A program made the position numbers and the translations under genes. DNA of 64,000 nt, taken from positions 1,178,001 to 1,242,000 of the forward strand of contig VNKQ01000013.1 of NCBI GenBank assembly GCA_016508695.1, written 5' to 3'. The first letter of the stretch is position 1, and each line of letters starts with the position of its first letter. Positions 47,701 to 57,667 of the stretch are shown in pieces. The stretch comes from Hyphodiscus hymeniophilus. Lineage: Eukaryota > Ascomycota > Leotiomycetes > Helotiales > Hyphodiscaceae. The notes beneath the pieces are model-generated. The model had not been told where the DNA came from, searched no databases, and worked only from the letters and a program-made list of their open reading frames with translations.

Positions 47701-47858
47701 TGCAGAGCGCCTTGTAGAGTCTCGAGCTCGTGCCTGAGACTTTGAATCGTTCGGTCCGCATCTCTGTAGCGTCCACGGATGTCATTGCAGGTTTTGATCG
47801 CTGTCGCGAGGTTGAAGACGAGTCCAACGACCGCTGATACCGAGGATATGACGTCCAT
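44712..47858 (-). CDS. Large ankyrin-repeat protein with PigL_N-like fungal N-terminal domain
   Basis: Two exons, 47858-47683 and 47634-44712, give 1032 residues. The 48-bp intron has a GTACGT donor and a TCAAG acceptor and joins QELANL to IQANADLFDYD. Residues 1-120 are helical: a hydrophobic start (MDVISSVSAVVGLVFNLATA) and a coiled-coil heptad region (TIQSLRHELETLQGALQEL). This matches the fungal signalling N-domain (PigL_N-like) found in NLR-like and ankyrin proteins. An acidic, disordered stretch follows (about 180-400). From about residue 405 to 990 there are at least ten ankyrin repeats, for example NGRTPAIVAAQLGDSEILEILLDSGA and LRSALHYAAYEGWIDCVKLL. The C-terminus ends in four copies of a hexapeptide (ESRMLI type) encoded by an 18-bp tandem repeat. 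No NACHT or NB-ARC ATPase is present. A role as a scaffold or receptor is inference. Confidence 0.85.
44757..44828 (-). repeat. 18-bp coding tandem repeat in ankyrin gene C-terminus
   Basis: Four head-to-tail 18-bp units (GATGAGCATTCTGCTCTC on the plus strand), the last one diverged. They encode a repeated RMLIES motif in the minus-strand protein. Whole-codon length means copy-number change would not shift the frame. Confidence 0.95.
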
Positions 47859-48786
47859 GGTTCATCGGGTAGGTTGGAAGAGAAGACATCTTCGAAGGTC
47901 ATAGACTTTGAGCGCGAGGCTGTGAGCTGCAGGCGGCCTGCGAGGCGTCCTCGTGCAGGCGGCGCTTGGCTTCTCGTGCATAAATAAAGCCTAGGACTTC
48001 CCCGAATAACGACAAGTATGTTGAGCGCAACAGGCACAATTCCCGGGTCGGAAATGCCTTGGAAATTTGGTATTGGCTGAGGGTCTTTGTGTGGGAGAAA
48101 TCCGGGGAGGCAAGTCGAAGATGCATACAAAACGGCGCGCAGCGAGTGGACGGGGAGCAATCTATGAAAGGGAGCCGGCAAGTCAAAGTCTTACATCGGG
48201 TAGCAGCGATGTGGCACTCACCATATATCCCGGATTCCCAGCGGCGTCCTCGCTCGAGGTGCCATGGGCCATTAACTCACGAGAAGTCAGAGCACACGAC
48301 GAGTTATATACAGGATATTGATTGATTTTTTGCTTTTCACATTACATCGGATCTAACTGCACCACACCTCGTAAACCTTCCCCACCGATCTATCCTGCAC
48401 ACCGAGGTACAAGTACAAAGGCACCAATACTAGACCTCAGATCCACGGGCACTTATCTTCTCGTTGAAAGATATACCGTGTGTTGGTTGGGGGTATAGTG
48501 GCAATCGGAAAAGGAGAAATACTGTCTTATTCAGAGAATCAAATCTTGTTGGAAAGGACAGGACGGTGTGGGAAAACGTTTTGCTAAACGTTCGTGTATC
48601 GTAGATGATGCCTAAAACGGATCCTCGTGAAAGGAAATTCATTTGTTCATCGACTCCACACCTATACACAACACCAGGGGCTTAAACAGGGTAGACCAAA
48701 GCAGACCAGAGCCAGGTGAAGGACCTTAAACGCCGTGTGATGAGAAGGGCTAAGGGACGTAAGAACTCGTTTCGTCAATTCTCTAC
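47859..48786. other. Intergenic: ankyrin gene promoter and WSC 3' flank
   Basis: Minus-strand frames at 47684-48181 and 47899-48186 overlap the ankyrin exon 1 region or its promoter and lack signatures. Nothing else was recognised. Confidence 0.5.
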
Positions 48787-49815
48787 TCATGCGTTGGTGA
48801 CCTGGGGTTGTTAGCATGAGGTCCATTCATTGGGTATTGCTCACATACCTTGAGGATTCTCCTCGAGTAATCTTGGTTATCTGCGATGCTGCCATCACTC
48901 ATTCTCCGTTGAGCCATGACAGGATCAAGGCGTGTATCAGTGAATGAGGAAGCACCACCACTGCTGCTTGGTGGCTTGCCGCCGTTCGCAACGAAACTGG
49001 CCACGGCCGCATTTCTTTTGTACTCCTCCTCAACTTCACGTCTCTTCTTATTACGAAGGAAGAAGAAGGCACCTCCAGCAATCGCAGCAGTGGCAAGGAG
49101 ACCGACAACGACGCCTGCGGCGATGCCAGCCTTGCTTGGTCCACTCGATTTTGACGATGGCTTTACTGTTGCTGACTCTGGTGAGCTACTGGCGGTGACG
49201 ACAATGGTTTGTCCTATTCTGCGTTAGTTTCGCGATTTTATGCGCATACAAGAGTCAATTTACCTCCAACTGTAACGACAGACGGTTTGGCCGAAGTGGT
49301 AGGTGAGGGCGTCGTGGCAGGTTTGGCGGAGGATGTCGTGTCGGGACTGGCTACGCTTCCAACGGTACCAGATCCAGTCAAATAGACCGACAAGTACTTT
49401 CCATCAGCGGAACCACCTATTGATCACGTCAGTTTCAGGATTTCATAGACATTTTCCAAGTGCACATACACATCTCGGTACCGTATCCAGCACAGCCGTC
49501 ATTGCAGAATGAGTCGGAGACCTTGGCCGACGAAGGAGGCACGTCGTTACCACACCAGCAATCCGTACTCTTCGTGGTCGCTTGAACCGAGGCACCAGCA
49601 GGCACACATTGTGTCTGACAATAGCCCTTGGTGTTGTAGGTCCAAGTAGTGTTGAAGGTCAAGCCAGAGCTTGATGAGTAGCAGCCCTCGTATGTGAGCG
49701 TCTTGTACTGTCGTTCTTCGAGGGTTGCGGGAACAGGAATAGGTTCGGCGGCAGCGGACGTAGCACCCAACAGGAGAGTGGCTCCGAATAGTGTGAATGA
49801 GGTTATTGACTTCAT
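48787..49815 (-). CDS. WSC-domain plasma-membrane stress sensor
   Basis: Four exons: 49815-49470, 49416-49264, 49213-48849 and 48801-48787 (15 nt), giving 292 residues. The signal peptide covers about 1-23. A cysteine-rich WSC domain spans about 41-131 (YEGCYSS, KGYCQTQC, DCWCGNDV, CNDGCAG, EMCGGSADGKYLSVYLTG). An S/T-rich stem, likely O-mannosylated, precedes a TM helix at about 195-217 (AGIAAGVVVGLLATAAIAGG). The cytosolic tail carries KKRREVEEEYKRNAAVASF and ends with the WSC-type DYSRRILKVTNA. Such sensors detect wall stress and feed the Rho1-PKC cell-integrity pathway. The last exon was accepted because it completes RRILKVTNA with a clean intron (GTATGT donor, CCCCAG acceptor). Confidence 0.93.
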
Positions 49816-52381
49816 GATGAAAGGTGATGGCCGAGGCCTCGAGGTCGATGGAAAGGTCAGTCGGTTGATAGATCTGATTCGGATTCGCGCGTGGGTCGAT
49901 TGATGTGGAACAGCAATAGTTGTCGATGTCTTCTTATTGTTGACAGGGGAAGAACATGTGCCTCGAATTCGGATCGACTGAATAGAACGAGTGACTGAAA
50001 GTATCCCTCTCTCTGATTGTGCGGCCGATGATGGGTGATCTGGGTGATCTATGGGTCGGCCAATGTTTCGACTTTTCGTTTGTGCGGAACGTCACCCTTG
50101 CAAACAAAGTTGTAGTGGTACACACGCGGGATCTTGAGTGGAATGGACGGTCACGAAGAGAGGCCGTAACGAGTGTGCCTCAGTATAGAAACAGTTGATT
50201 GTTGGGGGAGAGAATGGAAGTCGTCGACGACGATGATGGATTTGACAAGTAGCGATCGTGAGGGCAAGGAAGTCACAGAATGGAGATGAGATTGGGAAAG
50301 GAGGGTGCGAGCGAGAGGGTGAGTGAGAAGGTGGGTCGCAAAGGAAATTGCGCGGGAAATGTAGTGATCGCCAAAAGGGGCAGGCAGGGATAGATCGACC
50401 CCTTCTATACAGGCACATCAAGATAATGATTGGCGGGTGTGGCAGCAAAGACTAAGCACACACCGTCAAGATTTGAACAGGTCACACCTCCATCGAATCA
50501 GGTAAGGTAAGCTCGACGCAAGGAGGAATGAAGAGGTTCAGCAATCAGGCCGAAGTCTGCATCGCTCTGAGGCAAATAAATAGGTAAATATTTTGAAGCC
50601 ACCATTGATTGAGCCGGATTGACTCGATGCATCTCCAGGTCAAGGATCAAGAATCAAGAGGAACGATTTAACGCTCATACAGATCATACAGCATACATCA
50701 AAGACATGGCCAGTCTCAGCAGAAACAATAGAGCGTCCGGCATTCGAGGACAACACCTGTGCAATACCCAACAACACATGCGCAGTACGAGAACTCCGAC
50801 CACCAAGTTACCAACGCGAGTGTCGCACTATCGAGGGAGTCCCCTGCCAAGTCTGTCACTTTTTGGGTCTTTTGGCACCTTTGCGCACAATTTATCAAAG
50901 TTCTACGCACTTGTGCAAGCTTATGCAGGCACCAGACCCAAATCACACCCTTCTGACAGGGAAGGACGTGTGATCGTCTGGTTCCCATTTGGGCCGTCGA
51001 CAGGGGACCTGAGGTACCGTCGACACCGCAACGCTTCGGGTACCTTGGTGGTCAAGAAACTCTAGAGAAAGTGGACACAGTCACGCAGAACAGTGGAATC
51101 AGTGGGACCAAGTTGAGCTTGTTAAGATTCTAGAACTTTCAGCATTTCAACACACGGTCCACGGTCCATCGTTCACTATCCGTGGTCCGCAGATTGATTT
51201 GATATCGAGATTCGAAAGGACGTGGTGGCCGAAGAATCATCATCCAAGATTGCAGCGGGGTGGTTTGAGGCATCATATGTCTTCACCCGTCGTATTTACC
51301 CAGAAGCTTGCGGATGTACTTTATCTCCAACCTCCATCCGCAACCCGGCCATTGTTGAATGCGCTATTCCGTGATTCCCTGTACTTCGAGAATCTAGGTT
51401 CTAGATGAATGCAAAAGAATGATCTTCAATCCATGTCCTTGGGGCCGACTAATGCGACCATGGAATCATGGATGTCCATGACGTTTCTTCCTCCTCCAAA
51501 CTGGTGAAAGGCTCAAGAGCCCTCTCACCCCTCTAATTTCAGCACAGCCTCGAAATCAATAACTTTATTATCCTGCTCCACCTGCCCAAATATTTACTTT
51601 TCTTCCGGAGATTTCGGAGTGATCGCACGGATGGGCCAGGTTCTACCTGAACTTATACGATTACGAGTCCTATTTTTATGAAGAGCATTACGCTATCTTC
51701 ACCATTTGCGAGGCCCAAGATTGTCAGCTTTCCCTCTGTGAGTTGTCATCTCATGTTTATTTTCAAAGGGTTTGGACTGTGTTTAAGCGAAGTCGAGCGC
51801 TATACATTTCAGGGGTAACGTTGTATGAGTTGATTGGTTGGAACATAACGTGTCAGAGCTGACTAGGAGTGGCTGTTGGCGATGCAACTATCTACAGTAC
51901 GAATCGTACTTCCAAGATGTACCAAGATCTGTTTGACTGATCACTCACCAGCTTTCCGTCAATTGGGGCTTGGCGATGGTGAAAGGTGCATTCAATTAGT
52001 GACAATAGAGTCGACAAAATTACTCGGCTTCTCCGGCCAGCCCCCCATCGTAGACGAACAGTCATTCCAAACCCTCAAAGCGACACTCAATACCTCAATA
52101 GTGTAGAAAGACCACAAGTCGACCACCAGTCTATGGGCGCATACATCCCTTACAGCGCGACTATCTTTCTGTCAGGCATTCCATATCACACAGCATTCTT
52201 CAATTGAGACATCGTGAAGCGTCATGTTTCAAGATTTGGTTACAACGAAGTACGACCGACCATGCAAGCTTCCGTATCGTCCTGCAACATCGAAGCTACT
52301 TCAGCACTTCATAAAACCCTACATATTGCTAGTTTTTCTCGTACTTCCCTAAAATAAACCCAATAACAATCTATCAGTCCC
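49816..52381. other. Long WSC upstream region, no gene seen
   Basis: 2.6 kb with no supportable gene. The first 600 bp on the minus strand are pyrimidine-rich, as expected for the WSC 5' leader. The frames at 50092-50448 and 50619-51065 have no signature or codon bias suggesting a protein. Confidence 0.5.
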
Positions 52382-52600
52382 AATCTATCTCGACACGCTC
52401 ATCAAGATACTCATCAACAGCATCCTTCATAGACAGCCTCTCCTTGTGTAAGTCTCAGCGACAGCTCATCCGCATGTGCTCTCAACGGCGTCTCTGTAGC
52501 GCAAGTGCAAAATAAATTCGTCGATGGGGCTCGAGAGGCTGCTCTCATTGCCAGACCCAGGAATAAGTGTCCTTGATTTCCTCGTTCCGATGGGTTCATT
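52382..52600 (-). pseudogene. Frame-broken protein fragment, unknown family
   Basis: Three frames each carry a protein-like piece in the expected order. EPIGTRKSRTLIPGSGNESS and PIDEFILHLRYRDAVES are in one frame. ADELSLRL is in a second. HKERLSMKDAVDEYLDERVE, then IDWD and a stop near 52382, is in a third. No intron longer than about 36 bp would fit between them, so two single-base frameshifts are the simplest explanation. The acidic C-terminus ending in WD looks like a real protein end. The family was not recognised. Confidence 0.35.
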
Positions 52601-53075
52601 TGTTTAAATTTGTTGTAGGATATGGTTTGGGTTGAATTGGAGTGGGGTTTTCCTTGTACGGGAAGATGTTGGAGTTGTGCAGTTTGTTATTATCGTTGGT
52701 GGGATCACGAGTGTACTCATACCGTCATGCAGTCAACATCAAATCATTCCCTTTGCGTTAAAGATTTCGTTTCTAAAGCCACACATGCATTCTCAGTAAT
52801 TGCCAAGATCGCTCCCACTCCAAACCTCTTGTGAACGCTCTACGCGCCAGCTTCGTTCAAATTTCTTTTGAGTAGCAAAAAGGTACACAAAAGTGCAGAG
52901 GGCTGTTGCATGACTAGGCGAATAGCAGCTCTTCTGATTCGATCCATTCGAGCAGCACTTATATATTTTTTTACTCGAAAGCCACGCCTAATAACACGCC
53001 CCCCACCATTCCCGCGAACCCGCAAGCCTCCCGCAGCTCGCCCTCCTACATCAGATGGCTTCTTCATGCTACCCA
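52601..53075. other. Intergenic, nothing recognised
   Basis: A 475-bp stretch between the broken fragment and the small secreted protein gene. The frame at 52840-53079 on the minus strand lacks signatures and runs into the downstream flank of that gene. Confidence 0.4.
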
Positions 53076-53414
53076 TCACACCAAAGCCTGCGCTCCAGCC
53101 ACAAGACCAAACACCATAACCGTAGCCCAGAACGAAGCCCCGTTCGAGTCTCTCTCCTCATCTCCATCAGAACATGCGACCTCGTTGATCGTCCCATCGC
53201 TCAACACGTCGTAGCATTTCTCGCCTCGGTTGTCTTTGCTGTTCACCGAAGTGGAAGTCCAACTCGCTGGACTGGTGTTCGAGAGAGAGACCCGTAACGC
53301 GTGGTTTGGTGTAGTGTTTACTTTCTGGGTGTCCTTGTGGCGGCGTCCGTGGACGTTTGCTGAGGCAAAGCTACCCAAAGCGCCGTTGAGAAGAAGGAGC
53401 GGCAGGACCTTCAT
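53076..53414 (-). CDS. Small secreted protein, possibly GPI-anchored
   Basis: One exon, 112 residues. A signal peptide (MKVLPLLLLNGALGSFASA) is followed by a threonine/serine/asparagine-rich region with several possible N-glycosylation sites. Two cysteines, in EKCYDVLSDG and EVACSDGD, could form one disulfide. The C-terminus is a small-residue spacer (SNGA) and a hydrophobic tail (FWATVMVFGLVAGAQALV) that ends the protein, the layout of a GPI-attachment signal. No family recognised. A fungal cell-surface or effector-like protein is plausible, but nothing in the sequence tells which. Confidence 0.55.
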   Translation of the reverse strand: MKVLPLLLLNGALGSFASANVHGRRHKDTQKVNTTPNHALRVSLSNTSPASWTSTSVNSKDNRGEKCYDVLSDGTINEVACSDGDEERDSNGASFWATVMVFGLVAGAQALV

Positions 53415-54068
53415 TGTACTATATGAATTGTTGGGTTAAGCTGGTGTCGTCAATTTGCTCCTACTGCTCGAGATTTGGATGGGAGAAGCTGTAGTTGAAG
53501 TGCTAAAGAAATATATGTATACTCCAGAGCTGTGTGCGAATCACGTCTTCATGGGGTTCCAAAGCAGAACATCTGTCATTCGCAAGTGTGAAAGGTTTGT
53601 GGTAATACATTTGGGCGAAAACAAGTGATTCACACCCAGAAAATCACGCTCTAAGCCAGGCATATTATTTACGGTCGTCGATTTTCGATCGTCTGCCTCC
53701 TTTTCCCCTTTTTCTTACCCCTACAGTCTCCTTCACACTCCACTAAGAGGTGCCAAAGCCATCAGAGTCAGCTTCAATAGTAACGTCGAAAGCTCAGGCG
53801 ATGCCTCATCACATTGGCCGCTGGGGACATACCATCGGCACATCATTGCGGTCACATTAAGCACCATATCCAACTTTGAATCAGTGTACCCGTGCAAGAC
53901 GATCCTTTGGTATCTTGCACGCCAACAAAAGCGATCAAGTCATAATATCAACGATGATTCATTCTTCTACCACGCCCCAGCAGTGTAGCATCTCCCTACA
54001 CTCTCCAACCAACCTCGCCGCCCTAAACCCTCTCCCACAGGGCCTGAAACCCAACCTCATCGTCCCGC
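53415..54068. other. Intergenic, nothing recognised
   Basis: This includes the promoter of the small secreted protein gene on the left and the 3' flank of the next minus-strand gene on the right. No coding signal. Confidence 0.5.
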
Positions 54069-54669
54069 TTAACGATTGCCACCTCCAGATTCCTGGTTCT
54101 GCTTCGGCCAATGAGCGTCCTGAATGCGCTGCATACCAAGATGGCGCAGTCTTAAAAACTCTGCTTTGTCTGCCTCGCTCGGCTCCTGGCTTTCGTTGCG
54201 ACCGTAGCTTGATGCGTTGTTTTTCTTGTTCGACAGGAGATAGTCCTCGTGTGCCTTCTCGAGAGATGCATTTTGTCCTTGTTGTTTGTAAGAAGACATG
54301 TCTGGATAGGTGGCGTTGGTCCTTGACTTCAGAGATTGTGAGAGTTGAGTTGGATTACTCTGTGAGCTTTGGTCAGGTTGGGTGTAGATGTTGTAGGTCG
54401 ACTGCGAATATGGTTGGCAATTGCGGAAGGTACTATGCTATGTCCGAACTTTGCTTATTGTATACTTTTGTGGTCTCTTGAAGTCGTCATGAACTCACAG
54501 TGCGCTCTTCTGGTGGATGCTGCCATGAATCATAACCTTGATTCATATACCTTGGGAATAAGAAATGCGGCGGTCCATTCATCACGGGCTCAAATGAAGA
54601 CAGTGACTTGACCATATGAACTCGAGGGAGTCTCAACGCAATGGAAGGTGGTAAAGGTCTTGTATGCAT
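54069..54669 (-). CDS. Hypothetical protein, Gln/Ser-rich
   Basis: Two exons, 54669-54499 and 54437-54069, give 179 residues (161 if the second ATG at 54615 is used). The 61-bp intron has a GTGAGT donor and an ACATAG acceptor. It joins PPEERT to HSTFRNCQPYSQSTYN in frame. The middle is rich in Q, S, N, T and Y. The C-terminus has a charged helical block (SLEKAHEDYLLSNKK, EADKAEFLRLRHLGMQRIQDAHWPKQ). Codon use in exon 2 is gene-like. No domain recognised; disorder suggests a regulatory or adaptor role, which is inference only. Confidence 0.5.
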
Positions 54670-55308
54670 TCACTAACTATCAGCAGCATATTCACAATAG
54701 CAATAGCTACAAACATAAGCTTGTTCATGAAGCATCAAGTTTTCTGTGTCCGTCTCCTCATTGTGCTTGTCTACGAGGACTACTCTTCCCAAGCTTAGGA
54801 CGACGAGATTCAGCCAATCCATTTTCCTTCTCGACGAGATTCTTTGGGTTCGAAGCAAGGTTTCACGCCGCTTCCTGTGAGAGTTCAGCGAGGTATTGCT
54901 GACAAGGGGCTTTCCAGCGAAACAGGTCTAACGATGATTGAAGGGCATGACTTGACATTATAGTAGAGATTGTATGTGCGTGTTCTTTGAATCTGTTGAC
55001 GTTTTGGATTTGCGTTAGAGGAGTTTTTGAATGTTTGTAGTAGCTGCAGTTAAGCCTGTATAGAGTAAGGCAGCCTGGGAATCACGAAGTAGCTGGATGA
55101 ATGCAGTATTACATAGTCACTGAGTTCATTCAAGCAAAGCCAGGGACGAGAACGACAACGTTCAATTCAACGAATGTTTCCTAAGAACCGAAGACTTGAT
55201 CTCCAACCTGGGAGCAAACGTCAATATGCGCCACAATCCACCATTCTCCGCCTTGCGCAGAGCTTCAAAGTCCAATCAAGACCTCCACTTCCACTTCTCT
55301 GCGGCTAC
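54670..55308. other. Intergenic, nothing recognised
   Basis: This spacer separates two minus-strand genes. Frames here are short and unsupported. Confidence 0.5.
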
Positions 55309-55518
55309 CTATTCAGGCTGTTCGAGGAAATCCCGTCCTTTAGCATCGTGCTTCTGCTGACGCTTTTTCATGAAAGCTTCCGCGTCCTCTCTCTCTTCCT
55401 TCTCGAGTCGGTTAAGGAAATCGTTGATCTCTGCATATCGGCGCCAGACGAGGCCTCGAATGCGTCCTTGGATGATCGCTACTCGGGATTCGTAGATGTG
55501 CTGTGGGACGTCTGCCAT
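55309..55518 (-). CDS. Small charged helical protein of unknown function
   Basis: A single-exon frame of 69 residues starting MADVPQHIYESRVAIIQGRIRG in a good context (ACAATGG). It is almost entirely predicted helix. The second half is very charged (NRLEKEEREDAEAFMKKRQQKHDAKG). Codon use is strongly biased toward C/G in the third position, unlike the flanking spacer, which argues for a real gene. It could be a small mitochondrial or complex-assembly factor by size and charge, but no family was recognised. Confidence 0.55.
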   Translation of the reverse strand: MADVPQHIYESRVAIIQGRIRGLVWRRYAEINDFLNRLEKEEREDAEAFMKKRQQKHDAKGRDFLEQPE

Positions 55519-56039
55519 TGTTGCTTGTGAATGATTTGGCTGATGGAAGCTGGTTTGGATAAAGTTGGGCTTGTTGAGTGGAATCGATTGTTGAGTTGTA
55601 AGTTTATGAAGATGAGGGAGACAGTGGAATTTATAATTTCCGAGGGCCTTGAAGTGGCAGTCTTCAAGAATCTGTGATTGTGTTGTGAAACTTGATACCT
55701 AGATCATTCACCGATTCCATTGGCAGATCGAAATGTTTATTAAACCATCCAGCGCTTCCTCTTAATGACTCATGTCACTGGCCTGGCTAAATGTTTTATT
55801 GTCCCTTCTCATCCTTGGGAAGTATTTTTCTACTTCATTACCGATCTATACTTTCATCGTCGTCCCAAGTTGCAATCTTCGTTTGGCTGGTGACCTTAAC
55901 GTACTATCGCCCGAGAGGTTTCTCGAGTGTCGGTTCACGGGATTTTTGGGAACGTACTCGTTCTAACAACAGGCTTGGATCCACAGCTCATCCTTTGCGA
56001 ACCATCCTACATTCTTTTCGATCTGACGCTGATGGCATC
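55519..56039. other. Intergenic, nothing recognised
   Basis: Promoter of the 69-residue gene and 3' flank of the RING gene. The plus-strand frame 55791-56237 is antisense to the RING gene's last exon. Confidence 0.5.
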
Positions 56040-57174
56040 TCAATCATCCAGTCTTGGTCTTCGATGCTGGTAGGGAGTATATCGATCACCTCTGCTGCGG
56101 GACGAGCCTCGGGTGCCTCGAGGGCCTCTATATCGACCACGAGAGGCATCATCTCTCCTCCCCAATTCAGACTCCGACTGGGTATGTTCCTTTCCGGATT
56201 CATTGTATTGAACATGGCGATCCCAGTCTTCGAGTGAGATGTACGGACTTCTTAGCCAGGCTCTGAGCTCATGTAAAAACAGTCTCGTATTGTCTCTTCC
56301 CAGGAATTCTTGTATCAAATCCTAAATCTTATATTTAGTACTGGCCACTTGTACTTCGAAACAAGCTCTATGGATGCTTCGTGAGACCTCCTGCGCAACT
56401 CACCTCAGCTTGTCCACCACTACTCTGTATATCAACCGTTTTAAGAATTGCCACAATATACTCCAGGAGGAACTCAGCATTGTTGGCTCTTCTATCGCTC
56501 GATCCAGGTGAATTATTAGGGTTCAGGAATTCAAAGACCTGAAGCTCCCTTCTCATAAACGTTCGCGCCCGTGAAATCAAATCTTGGTCACTGTTAAATA
56601 ACTGTGTCGTAAATTCTCGGAAACGCGATACTCGGTTCGACCCCACATGCAATGAGTATAGCTTACTACCATAGATGTGCCTTCGTCGTTGTATAGCTTC
56701 ATCAGGAGTAGGTAGCGATCTCGAGGTATGAAGTGATCTCCGGCGTTGAGCCTCGTCACCGAGAGTAAACCGAGGTCTTGGGATATAACGTGTGCTTGTA
56801 TGTGAAGGTCTACCTCTGCCAGCGAAGTAAAGACCCGGTTCCGAAAGACTTCCGTGCGTACCCGACAACTGCGGCGCTTTGGGGACCTCGTAGGTCTTAA
56901 ATGCCCCATTATCTGCGAACTGGTATTGAACAGTCTTAACATCGGCTTGGCAGAGCGGGCAAGTGCTTCGTTCTTGGAACCAGCTGACGAGGCAGAGAAA
57001 GTCGAAATTATCGTGCTTGCATGGTTGAGCTACTGCTTTGTCGGAGACGGCTTCCATACATATCACACAGCACTCTTCATCTTCCGCGCCATCGTTGTAC
57101 TGCCGGAATGACGAGATCTGAGCGAGGGTGGTTTGAAGGACTCTGGACCTTGTATCCAAATCGTCTTCCTCCAT
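56040..57174 (-). CDS. RING-finger protein (putative E3 ubiquitin ligase), TOPORS-like fungal type
   Basis: Two exons, 57174-56404 and 56321-56040, give 350 residues. The 82-bp intron has a GTGAGT donor, TACTAAA branch and TTTAG acceptor, and joins SGGQAE to DLIQEFLGRD. The RING is C36-x2-C39 ... C52-x-H54 ... C61 ... C72-x2-C75, sequence EDEECCVICMEAV to TCPLCQADVK. The usual fifth ligand before C61 is aspartate (D58 of FDFLC). RINGs recruit ubiquitin-loaded E2 enzymes. The middle is an Arg/Ser-rich linker. A helical block, YSLHVGSNRVSRFREFT to ARTFMRRELQVFEFL, then EFLGRDNTRLFLHELRAWLRSPY, is shared by related fungal proteins. The tail is RGD/RGG-like. The ATG at 57174 was chosen because the upstream open frame is unlike the family. 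Confidence 0.82.
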
Positions 57175-57667
57175 TGAAGGTCGTCCCGCCAGTGGATTTG
57201 CCGCGCTCCAATATAAGAAGACAGAGATGCAACCGCGACTCTGACCATGGAACATGAGATGGGGGATGAGGACGTCGTTCCGGCGAGAGCGCCCTTCAGA
57301 AGATTTCCGTGTCAGCCATGAAGAAAGAGAGATGAAAGTGACTGACGATGATTTTTGGTGAATGTAGGAAAAGTGGAACCGGATACGATAAGCGATAAGC
57401 ACTATGGTGCGATTTTGGACGGGCGCGTTAAGTGCTGAATGAATGAGAAGCAAAGAAACCATCTCAGTTCCAGTGAAACCTCTCAAGGATACGAATACGA
57501 AACTGGATTGTTATATTTTTCAACAAGAAGTATAGAAAACTACTTTCACTATATTATCCCGCAAAGTCTCCACACCTCTGCGCAACACGTCAAGTCGCGT
57601 TCCACGGCCACCAATACCTACCGCGTCTGCTCCCCCTCCATGCGGGCTTTGAGGCGGAATCATAGAA
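57175..57667. promoter_or_regulatory. Divergent promoter, RING gene / SLD2
   Basis: A 493-bp interval between two divergent start codons, probably holding both promoters. The RING frame stays open upstream to 57486 but without family similarity. No specific site was identified. Confidence 0.5.

Noticed and set aside
50092..50448. 118-residue frame upstream of the WSC gene
   Set aside because: Pyrimidine-rich leader of the WSC transcript; Pro/Ser/His-rich product with no signature.
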